Assembly (NCBI GenBank): GCA_018970725.1
Contig: JAGWVU010000023.1
Coordinates: forward strand, 1-64,000
DNA length: 64,000 bases
Origin: Verrucomicrobiota bacterium
GTDB taxonomy: Bacteria; Verrucomicrobiota; Verrucomicrobiia; Verrucomicrobiales; DEV007
Direction: 5' to 3'
The translations under genes and the position numbers were made by a program. Positions within the stretch are counted from its first letter, which is position 1. Each line of letters begins with the position of its first letter. The notes beneath the pieces are model-generated. The model ran no database searches, was not told the origin of the DNA, and was given only the letters and a program-made list of their open reading frames with translations. Below, piece by piece: positions 34,322 to 41,705 of this stretch.

Positions 34322-36895
34322 TCAGCGGCGGAAGACGAGCCGGTCCCCTTCAAGCTTGCCGTGGACCGTGTCCCCCTCCTTGAACTTGCCCTCCAGCACT
34401 TCAAGGCTCAAGGGATCGAGCACCAGCCTCTGGATGGTCCGCTTCAAGGGCCTTGCCCCATAAACCGGGTCGTAGCCCTCGCGAGCCAGGAAATCGAGCT
34501 CGGCATCGCTCAGTTCCAGGCCGATTCCCTGGCCGGCGAGACGCTGCCGCACCCGCTGCAACTGGATCCTCACGATGTGCCGCAAGTCCTCCTCCGTGAG
34601 GCGATCGAAGATCACGGTTTCATCCAAGCGGTTGAGAAACTCCGGCCGGAAGAACTCGCGCAGGGCGTTCTGGACCAATTTTTCCCTGCGGACCGGGTCC
34701 TCTTCGCGGATGATGGCCTCGCTGCCCATGTTGCTCGTCATGATGATCACCGTGTTGCGGAAGTCCACCGTGCGGCCCTGCCCATCCGTGATCCGTCCGT
34801 CATCCAGCACCTGGAGCAGCACGTTGAATACATCCGGATGCGCTTTTTCCACTTCGTCGAAGAGGACCACGCTGTAGGGACGCCGGCGAACCGTCTCGCT
34901 GAGCTGACCGCCTTCCTCGTATCCGACGTATCCGGGCGGCGCCCCGATGAGCCGGGCCACCGAATGTTTCTCCATGTATTCGCTCATGTCGATCCGGACC
35001 ATGGCGTTCTCGTCGTCGAACAGGAATTCCGCCAGGGCGCGGGCCAGTTCCGTCTTGCCGACCCCGGTCGGTCCGAGAAAGAGGAAGGAGCCCAGCGGAC
35101 GGTTTTCATCCTGCAGCCCCGCCCGGGCGCGGCGCACCGCGTTGGCCACCGCCACGATGGCCTTGCGCTGGCCGATCACCCGTTCCCCAAGACGCCCTTC
35201 CATCTTGACGAGCTTCGCCCGCTCTCCTTCCTGGAGACGACTCACCGGAATCCCCGTCCATGACGCCACCACCTGAGCCACGTCCTCCTCCGTGACTTCT
35301 TCCTTGAGAATCCGACTCGTCTTCTGGACCTCGGAAAGGCGTGCGTTCTCCGCGGCCAGACGCTTCTGCAGATCCGGCAGAACCCCATACTGGATCTGGC
35401 TGGCCTGCCCCAGATCCCCACGGCGCTGCGCCTGCTCCAACTCGGTCTTGCGCGCCTCGATCTCTTCCTGGATCTTGCGCACTTCGTCGATCACCCCCTT
35501 CTCGTTCTGCCAACGGGCCCGCAGTTCCGAGGACTGCTCGCGGACATCGGCCAACTCCCGCACCACCTTTTCCAGGCGTTGCTTCGAAGCGTCGTCCTTC
35601 TCCTTGGCCAGAGCCTGCCGCTCCATCTCAAGCTGCATCGCCTGCCGCTCGAATTGGTCAATCTCCGTCGGCAGGGAGTCGAGCTCGATCTTCAAACGGG
35701 ACGCCGCCTCATCCACCAGATCGACGGCCTTGTCCGGAAGGAACCGATCGGAGATGTAGCGGTTGGAAAGCGTCGCGGCGGCCACTAAGGCCGCATCCTG
35801 GATGCGCACGCCGTGATGCACCTCATACTTCTCCTTGATGCCGCGGAGAATCGCGATGGTGTCTTCGACGCTCGGTTCGCCCACCGTCACCGGTTGGAAA
35901 CGCCGCTCCAACGCAGCGTCCTTTTCGATGTATTTCCGGTATTCGTCGAGCGTGGTCGCGCCGATGGTGCGCAGTTCGCCCCGGGCCAGCTGCGGTTTCA
36001 GCAGATTGGAGGCGTCCACCGCCCCCTCGCTGGCCCCGGCCCCGACGAGGGTGTGCAACTCATCGATGAACAGAATGATCTGCCCCTCGCTGGAGGTCAC
36101 CTCCTTGAGGAAGGCCTTGAGCCGTTCCTCAAACTCCCCCCGATACTTCGCCCCGGCGATCATCCCTCCGAGATCCATGGCCACCAAACGCTTGTTCTTG
36201 AGGCTCTCCGGAACGTCTCCGCTCACGATCCGCCGCGCCAGCCCCTCCGCGATCGCGGTCTTGCCCACCCCGGGTTCCCCGATCAGCACCGGATTGTTCT
36301 TGGTCCGCCGGGACAGAATCTGCATGACCCGGCGGATCTCCTCATCCCGCCCGATGATCGGATCGATCTTTCCGCGGCGCGCCAAAGCGGTCAGGTCCGT
36401 TCCATACTTTTCCAGAGCCTGATATTTGCCCTCCGGATCCTGATCCACCACGCGCTGGCTCCCGCGGACTTCCTTGAGCGCCTTTTCCAGCTGGGAGCGA
36501 TCGGCCCCGGCCTTCCGCAGGAGATCACCAGCGGCGGAGCGCCCCTCCGCCAAGGCGAGGAGGACGTGCTCCACGCTGAGAAACTCGTCCTGCATGGTTT
36601 CCCGACGCTGGTCCGCCGCCCGCAAGGTATCGCTCAACTCCCGCCCGACCTGCGGTTGTCCCGTGGCCCCGTGAACCCGGGGCAAGCGCGTCAGCTGCGC
36701 CCGGGCCTGATCGCGCAGACCGGGCAGATCGACCCCGGCCTTTTCGAAAAGCGGCCGGGCCAAGCCGCCCTCTTGATCAAGCAGGGCGACCAGAAGATGA
36801 ACGGGCCCGACCTCGGGTTGACCGGAAGTGCTGGCAAGCTCGAGCGCTTCCTGAACGGCTTCCTGAAGCTTGGCGGTGAATTTTTGGGGTGACAT
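34322..36895 (-). CDS. clpB: ATP-dependent disaggregase ClpB
   Basis: The product is 857 residues, the same length as E. coli ClpB. The N-terminal Clp repeats ('[22 protein letters not shown]', about 1-140) are followed by AAA-1 with Walker A '[15 protein letters not shown]' and Walker B '[14 protein letters not shown]', the ClpB-specific coiled-coil middle domain (about 400-520; '[24 protein letters not shown]'), and AAA-2 with '[15 protein letters not shown]' and '[15 protein letters not shown]'. It extracts polypeptides from aggregates with DnaK. The start ATG gives the standard family N-terminus. No CIRCE element is found; a spaced GCACTC/GAGTGC pair lies 80-130 nt upstream. Confidence 0.97.
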   Translation of the reverse strand: MSPQKFTAKLQEAVQEALELASTSGQPEVGPVHLLVALLDQEGGLARPLFEKAGVDLPGLRDQARAQLTRLPRVHGATGQPQVGRELSDTLRAADQRRETMQDEFLSVEHVLLALAEGRSAAGDLLRKAGADRSQLEKALKEVRGSQRVVDQDPEGKYQALEKYGTDLTALARRGKIDPIIGRDEEIRRVMQILSRRTKNNPVLIGEPGVGKTAIAEGLARRIVSGDVPESLKNKRLVAMDLGGMIAGAKYRGEFEERLKAFLKEVTSSEGQIILFIDELHTLVGAGASEGAVDASNLLKPQLARGELRTIGATTLDEYRKYIEKDAALERRFQPVTVGEPSVEDTIAILRGIKEKYEVHHGVRIQDAALVAAATLSNRYISDRFLPDKAVDLVDEAASRLKIELDSLPTEIDQFERQAMQLEMERQALAKEKDDASKQRLEKVVRELADVREQSSELRARWQNEKGVIDEVRKIQEEIEARKTELEQAQRRGDLGQASQIQYGVLPDLQKRLAAENARLSEVQKTSRILKEEVTEEDVAQVVASWTGIPVSRLQEGERAKLVKMEGRLGERVIGQRKAIVAVANAVRRARAGLQDENRPLGSFLFLGPTGVGKTELARALAEFLFDDENAMVRIDMSEYMEKHSVARLIGAPPGYVGYEEGGQLSETVRRRPYSVVLFDEVEKAHPDVFNVLLQVLDDGRITDGQGRTVDFRNTVIIMTSNMGSEAIIREEDPVRREKLVQNALREFFRPEFLNRLDETVIFDRLTEEDLRHIVRIQLQRVRQRLAGQGIGLELSDAELDFLAREGYDPVYGARPLKRTIQRLVLDPLSLEVLEGKFKEGDTVHGKLEGDRLVFRR

Positions 36896-37110
36896 GGGTT
36901 TTTGGGGTTGATGGGGTTTCCCAGAAGAGGAGCAAGAGCCATTCCAAGGTTTTTTCCCCGTCCCGAACGCCCCGAAGGCACTCCATTGCGCCAAATTGAC
37001 CCAAAAAGAAGATCCTCAATGAGTGCCAATTTGACTCTTTCGAAAATGTTCACAAAACTCTGCTTCCACGATCGTGACATTTTCGTAACAGTGGCCCCTC
37101 CTTCTTTCCC

Positions 37111-38100
37111 ATGAGCGACGGTTCCAAATACTTCATTGGCTTTGATCTCGGTGGCACCAAGATGATGGCCTGCCTTTTCGATGACAAATTTAAGGTGATG
37201 GCGCGCCGCCGCCGGCCGTCCAAAGGACAGGAGGGTGCGGATCAAGGGCTCGAACGGATGATGGAGGCGATGCAGGGGATTCTGGATGAAACCAAGGTCT
37301 CCCCGGAGCAGGTCGCCGCCATCGGGGTGGCCTGCCCCGGGGTGGTCAACCTCTCCAATGGAGTTCTTCGCCATGCTCCCAACCTCGGTTGGACCGAGGT
37401 GCCGGTCGGCCAGGTGATCCGCAACCGCTTCGGGGCCCCGACCAGGGTGCTCAACGACGTCGACGCAGGAGCTTACGGCGAATACAAACTAGGGGCCGGA
37501 AAAGGAGCGTCCACCTTGGTCGCCGTCTTCCCGGGAACCGGCGTCGGAGCCGGTTGCGTCATCGAGGGCCGTCTCCTCACCGGGAAAAACGCCTCCTGCA
37601 TGGAGCTCGGCCATACCCGGGTCCACGTCGCGCATCTCGGGACCGAACGCGGGGATCCCCCCGTGATGGAAAGCATCTGCGGTCGCCTCGGGATCGCCAG
37701 CGCGGCCATCGCCGAGGCCTATCGGGGAAACGCCCCGTTCCTGTTGAAGGAAGCCGGCACCGACCTTGAGAACGTGAAGAGCGGTGCCCTCGCCCGCTCC
37801 ATCGAGGCGGGCGATCCCGCCACCCGGCGCATCATGGAAAACTCGATCCACTACCTCGGAGTCGCCGTTTCCAATGTCGTCGACCTCCTCGGACCGGATG
37901 TGGTGGTGTTGGGCGGCGGGTTGGTGGAGCGATTTCCCAAGCTCTACCTGAGGGGGGTGACCGCGGCGATCCAGAAATATGCCAGCGCCGCCCTCGCCCA
38001 GGAAGTGGAGGTCCGTCAGGCCAAGCTGGGAGACGACGCCGTGGCGGCGGGTGCCGCGGCCTTTGCCATGAGCCAAACGCTGGAAGCCGCGCCCAAGTGA
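37111..38100 (+). CDS. ROK-family sugar kinase, possibly a polyphosphate-dependent glucokinase
   Basis: The product is 329 residues. 'YFIGFDLGGTKMMACLFD' is the N-terminal phosphate-binding motif, 'GVACPGVVN' and 'LNDVDAGAYGEYKLGAGKG' (catalytic Asp) follow, then 'VFPGTGVGAGCVIEGRLLTG' and 'VVVLGGGLVERFP'. The ROK zinc motif (CxCGxxGCxE) is absent: the corresponding region reads 'MELGHTRVHVAHLGTERGD'. Known polyphosphate glucokinases of Actinobacteria are ROK-family proteins without that motif, and here polyphosphate kinase follows with a GTGA overlap. I therefore suggest, as inference, a polyphosphate- and/or ATP-dependent glucose kinase. A plain ATP glucokinase or other hexose kinase remains possible. 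Confidence 0.82.
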   Translation: MSDGSKYFIGFDLGGTKMMACLFDDKFKVMARRRRPSKGQEGADQGLERMMEAMQGILDETKVSPEQVAAIGVACPGVVNLSNGVLRHAPNLGWTEVPVGQVIRNRFGAPTRVLNDVDAGAYGEYKLGAGKGASTLVAVFPGTGVGAGCVIEGRLLTGKNASCMELGHTRVHVAHLGTERGDPPVMESICGRLGIASAAIAEAYRGNAPFLLKEAGTDLENVKSGALARSIEAGDPATRRIMENSIHYLGVAVSNVVDLLGPDVVVLGGGLVERFPKLYLRGVTAAIQKYASAALAQEVEVRQAKLGDDAVAAGAAAFAMSQTLEAAPK

Positions 38101-40175
38101 TCGACATCCCTTTCCGCAGCAAGGAGGTCAGTTGGCTCTCCTTCAATTCCCGGGTGCTTCAAGAGGCCCGCCTTCCCGGGACGCCTCTCCTCGAGCGGGT
38201 GAAATTCCTCGGCATTTATTCATCTAACCTCGACGAATTCTTCCGGATCCGGATCGCCACCTTGCGGCGTCTCGCCCGGCTCGGATTGCCCCCGGAGAAA
38301 CTGGGCATCCCGGATCCCTCGGAGACGCTCCAGAGGGTCAATCAAACGCTCAAGGCGGAGTCACGCCTTTTCAACGAAGTTTACGAGCAGGTCTTCCAGT
38401 CCCTCCGGGAGGAACGGATCCGGGTGATCACGGACAAGGAGGTGCCTCCCGCGCTGGAAGAACATCTTCGCAGGTATTTTTCCCGCGAGGTGCTCCCCCG
38501 CCTCATGCCGATCGTCATCAAGAGCACCTCGGTGCTCCGGGACCTTCAGGATCAACCCATGTATCTGGCGGTCAAACTCGGTCGCCGGGTCGGGAGCGGA
38601 CGCCCCCTCCACGCCCTGATCGAGATCCCGACCGACATCCCCCGCTTCCATGTTCTCCCCAAGATCGGCGAGGAGCAGCTGGTGATGTATCTGGACGACG
38701 TGATCCGCTTCGGTCTCCCCATGGTTTTCGAACCGACGCACTACGATTCGTTCGAGGCCTACGCCGTGAAGTTCACCCGCGACGCCGAGATGGAGTTCGA
38801 CAACGACTTCATGGACAGCCTCTACGAGCAACTCAGCGAGGGGCTCAAGGCGCGGCAGGAGGGAGATCCGGTCCGGATCAACTACGATGCCAACATGCCG
38901 AAACCCTTTCTCCGGCTTGTCATGCACGCCCTCGACGTCGTCGGGGACGAGGACTCCAAATTCCCCGGAGCCCGCTACCACAACCGCAAGGATCTGATGA
39001 AGTTCCCCACCCTGGGTCGCGGGGATTTGCAGTATCCTCCCCTGCAGCCGGTTCTCCCGCCCCGTGTCGATGCGGAGGACAACAACCTCTTCCGCTCGAT
39101 CCGGGCGCGCGACATCCTGCTGCACATCCCGTATCACAGTTTCCACCACTTCCTCGATCTGCTGCGTCAGGCCAGCATCGATCCGCTGGTGAAAACCATC
39201 CGCATGACGCAATACCGTCTGGCCAAGGATTCCTTCGTCGCCCGCGCCTTGATCAACGCCGTGCGCAATGGCAAGGAAGTGACCGTCCTCGTGGAACCCA
39301 CCGCCAGATTCGACGAGCAGAACAACATGACCTGGGCCAGCCGGTATCGCGACGCCGGGATCCGGGTCATTTGGGGGGTTCCCGGCCTCAAGGTGCACGC
39401 CAAGCTCTGCCTCATCGAACGCATCGAATTGGGCATCCTCCGCAGTTACAGCGTCGTCGGATCGGGAAACTTCAATGAGGCCACGGCCAAGGTCTACACG
39501 GACCACATGCTCTTCACCGCCAACCCGGAGTTTGGAGAAGATCTGCTCCAAATCTTCCGGTTCTTCGATCGCAACTACGAAACGCCGAAACTCCGGCACC
39601 TCGTTTGCGCCCCGTTCACCCTCCGCTCCACGATCTACGAAGCCATCGACCGGGAAATCGCCGCCGCCCAAGCCGGCGAGACCGCCCAGATCTGGATCAA
39701 GATCAACAATCTTTCCGATGTCGAGGTGGTCCGCCGCCTCTACCGCGCCGCTGCCGCCGGGGTCGATATCCGGCTCATCGTCCGCGGCATGTTCTCCCTG
39801 AACACCGGGGAACCGGATTGCGCCAATCACCTCGCCGCCATCGGAATCGTCGACCAGTTGCTCGAGCACGCCCGCATCCTGATCTTCTACAATCGCGGCA
39901 AACGCCGCTTTTACCTCAGTTCCGCAGACTTTCTTCCGCGCAACTTCGACAGCCGTTGTGAAGTGCTCTGCCCGATCCTCGATCCCTGGCTTCAGGAACA
40001 GCTTGCTCGTTATGTCGAAATCCAGTGGTCGGATACCGTGAAAGCCCGGGTTCTCGACTCCAGCCTCAGCAACCAACTCCGCGAACCTTCCGGCTCCGCT
40101 CCACCGATCCGCGCTCAAGCCGCCATTCGGGAGTATCTTTCAAAACTGGATTCTCTGGATCCCCAGGGCTCATGA
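38097..40175 (+). CDS. ppk1: Polyphosphate kinase PPK1
   Basis: The product is 692 residues, typical for PPK1. It reversibly polymerises the gamma-phosphate of ATP into polyphosphate. The N-terminal domain starts 'SKEVSWLSFNSRVLQEA', then 'SSNLDEFFRIRIATLRR'. The catalytic part has 'FHHFLDLLRQASIDPLVKTIRMTQYRLA' and 'TVLVEPTARFDEQNN', the phospholipase-D-like 'GLKVHAKLCLIER' with the phosphorylated His, and 'VVGSGNFNEATAKVYTDHMLFT'. Start is GTG inside a GTGA overlap with the ROK kinase gene; a PfkB kinase gene overlaps its stop as ATGA, so three enzymes are translated as one coupled unit. Confidence 0.96.
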   Translation: MIDIPFRSKEVSWLSFNSRVLQEARLPGTPLLERVKFLGIYSSNLDEFFRIRIATLRRLARLGLPPEKLGIPDPSETLQRVNQTLKAESRLFNEVYEQVFQSLREERIRVITDKEVPPALEEHLRRYFSREVLPRLMPIVIKSTSVLRDLQDQPMYLAVKLGRRVGSGRPLHALIEIPTDIPRFHVLPKIGEEQLVMYLDDVIRFGLPMVFEPTHYDSFEAYAVKFTRDAEMEFDNDFMDSLYEQLSEGLKARQEGDPVRINYDANMPKPFLRLVMHALDVVGDEDSKFPGARYHNRKDLMKFPTLGRGDLQYPPLQPVLPPRVDAEDNNLFRSIRARDILLHIPYHSFHHFLDLLRQASIDPLVKTIRMTQYRLAKDSFVARALINAVRNGKEVTVLVEPTARFDEQNNMTWASRYRDAGIRVIWGVPGLKVHAKLCLIERIELGILRSYSVVGSGNFNEATAKVYTDHMLFTANPEFGEDLLQIFRFFDRNYETPKLRHLVCAPFTLRSTIYEAIDREIAAAQAGETAQIWIKINNLSDVEVVRRLYRAAAAGVDIRLIVRGMFSLNTGEPDCANHLAAIGIVDQLLEHARILIFYNRGKRRFYLSSADFLPRNFDSRCEVLCPILDPWLQEQLARYVEIQWSDTVKARVLDSSLSNQLREPSGSAPPIRAQAAIREYLSKLDSLDPQGS

Positions 40176-41020
40176 CCCCACCGCTCCCCGGACGCCACGG
40201 CATCCTCTGCGTCGTCGGCCCGCTCAGGATCGACCACTTCGCCCGGCTGGAAACCTTGCCTCTTCCGGGCGGGACCGCGCCCGCCTCGGATCTTCTCTAC
40301 CGGCGGACCGGCAAAGGTGCGGACCAAGCGTTGGCAGCGGTTCGTCAAGGTGCCTCGGTCTCCCTCATCGGCGCCGTCGGCGGGGATCCCCACGGCGGGG
40401 CCATCCGGGCCGATCTTCTGGCCGGGGGCGTTACCCTCACCCACCTCCTCAGCCTCCCCGGACCGACCGCCGCCAGATTCGTCCAGTGCCCGTCGTCCGG
40501 CGATCCAACGACCGTCGTTTTTCCCGGAGCCAACCAGGCCTTGACCCCGGAACACATTCGCCAAGCCTCCGGCACCATCGAGGCGGCAGCCATCCTCTTG
40601 ATCCAACTCGACCTTCCCCTCCGGACCGCCCTGACCGCGATCCAACTCGCCAACCGCGCGGAGACCCGGGTGGTTTTCAATCCGTCCCCCTTCTCCCCGG
40701 AGTTCCCTTGGGAGGAAGTCTTCGTTGATGTCTTGATCGTGAACGAGGTCGAGGCGGAACAACTCGATGCCAATGTCCCCCCGGGAACCGATCTCCCCGT
40801 CGGGTGCCTCATCATCACCCACGCCTGCGGAACGGTCGAAGTCATCGCGCCGGAGGGGGATTTTCAACTCCCGCCGTCCCCCACCGCCGCAGGAGACCGG
40901 CCCGGACTGTTCTCCGAAGACACCTTCGCGGGCACGCTCGCCGCCCGGCTGGCCCTTGGCACCCCCTTGCGGGAGGCCGTCACCCTCGCGAGGTCTCTGG
41001 CAGGAAATCAAGAGGGATAG
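40172..41020 (+). CDS. PfkB-family carbohydrate kinase with altered GAGD motif
   Basis: The product is 282 residues. The N-terminus reads 'VVGPLRIDHFARLETLPLPGGT' and 'GGKGADQALAA'-like 'RTGKGADQALAAVRQGASVSLIGAVGGDPHG' (ribokinase PfkB signature 1). 'VVFNPSPFSPEFPWEEVFVDVLIVNEVEAEQL' matches the NP.P and NE.E motifs. At signature 2, where ribokinases have D-T/x-GAGD-xF, the sequence is 'GLFSEDTFAGTLAARLALG': the catalytic Asp is kept but the GAG anion hole is FSE. Activity may be lowered or changed. It is coupled to ppk1 by an ATGA overlap. Ribokinase-like function is likely; substrate unknown. Confidence 0.8.
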   Translation: MTPPLPGRHGILCVVGPLRIDHFARLETLPLPGGTAPASDLLYRRTGKGADQALAAVRQGASVSLIGAVGGDPHGGAIRADLLAGGVTLTHLLSLPGPTAARFVQCPSSGDPTTVVFPGANQALTPEHIRQASGTIEAAAILLIQLDLPLRTALTAIQLANRAETRVVFNPSPFSPEFPWEEVFVDVLIVNEVEAEQLDANVPPGTDLPVGCLIITHACGTVEVIAPEGDFQLPPSPTAAGDRPGLFSEDTFAGTLAARLALGTPLREAVTLARSLAGNQEG

Positions 41021-41138
41021 CCGGAGCACGGCGTTCTTGCCATCCGGCCAAAAGGGGCCATACTACCTCTCCGACGGCCTGCCCGGGGCGCGGGCACCGA
41101 AGCAGCCGGGCCAAAACATCGGCCGCGCCCATCTTTCG

Positions 41139-41212
41139 CTCCCTTAGCTCAGCTGGATAGAGCAACGGATTTCTAATCCGTGGGTCACAGGTTCGAGTCC
41201 TGTAGGGAGTGT
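41139..41212 (+). tRNA. tRNA-Arg (anticodon UCU)
   Basis: A complete 74-nt cloverleaf: acceptor GCTCCCT/AGGGAGT (closing pair G-U), D-arm GCTC..GAGC, anticodon stem ACGGA/TCCGT with loop TTTCTAA (anticodon TCT at 41173-41175), T-arm with GGTTCGAGTCC. CCA is not encoded. It reads AGA codons. It lies 118 nt after the ROK-ppk1-PfkB operon, and no integrase or attachment repeat is seen next to it. Confidence 0.95.
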
Positions 41213-41241
41213 CAAAACCGGAAAACTCAGAGGGCTCAGAG

Positions 41242-41511
41242 TCAGCTTCCCTGACCCTTGTCCCTGTTCCCGAAGATCCGCTTGCGGAGCGGTTGCCGTT
41301 CTTTGGCCGGTGCCGGCTTCTCTTCCACCTTTGGGGCCTTGGAAAAGCGGGGCCGCGCTGCGGGACCGTTGACGTGAAGGTTCTGATGGGCGACGGCGGC
41401 AGCGTGGTGAAAGGGGCCGGTGGAAACGGAACCGGGAGTTTCGATCCGAGCCTCCGCGATGCCTCCCAAAAGAACAAAAAGGCCAAGTGTGGTGGGAAGG
41501 GAGGTTTTCAT
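41242..41511 (-). CDS. Small secreted protein of unknown function
   Basis: The product is 89 residues. A signal peptide ('TSLPTTLGLFVLLGGIAEA') is followed by a mature part of about 65 residues: first His/Ala-rich ('FHHAAAVAHQNLHVNG'), then Lys/Arg-rich with 'KAPKVEEKPAPAKERQPLRKRIF'. There are no cysteines and no recognised domain. The clean signal peptide and coding-like composition support a real gene. It is convergent with the tRNA-Arg and divergent from the TIR-FGE gene (194 nt apart). Confidence 0.5.
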   Translation of the reverse strand: MKTSLPTTLGLFVLLGGIAEARIETPGSVSTGPFHHAAAVAHQNLHVNGPAARPRFSKAPKVEEKPAPAKERQPLRKRIFGNRDKGQGS

Positions 41512-41705
41512 GGTGTGACGATCTTGGCGATCTCCTTGACAGGATGCGGTGCGTCATTGGCAAAGTCAATCCGAAAGCAGGTTCCCCGGGTTTCGGCCGG
41601 GGCATGCCAACCGCCTGCCCGATTCTTTCGGGACGCATCAGCGAAAGGTGCGTCTGGCCGAAAGACGCCTCTTGCCGCCCGCACCGCTCTCTGCTAAGGA
41701 CTCCC

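Noticed and set aside
36896-37110. CIRCE operator for clpB
   Set aside because: The half sites GCACTC/GAGTGC are 37 nt apart, not 9, so it is not a standard CIRCE; kept only as a low-interest observation.
38361-40118. 585-codon open frame antisense to ppk1
   Set aside because: Asp/Glu/Val/Gly-rich shadow frame of a certain PPK1 gene.
41080-41096. Hairpin TGCCCG-gggcg-CGGGCA after the PfkB gene as an intrinsic terminator
   Set aside because: Only 6 bp, no T-tract, 60 nt after the stop; in such GC-rich sequence this arises easily by chance.
41139-41212. tRNA-Arg as an integration site for a genomic island
   Set aside because: No integrase, no direct repeat of the tRNA 3' end was seen in the next genes.
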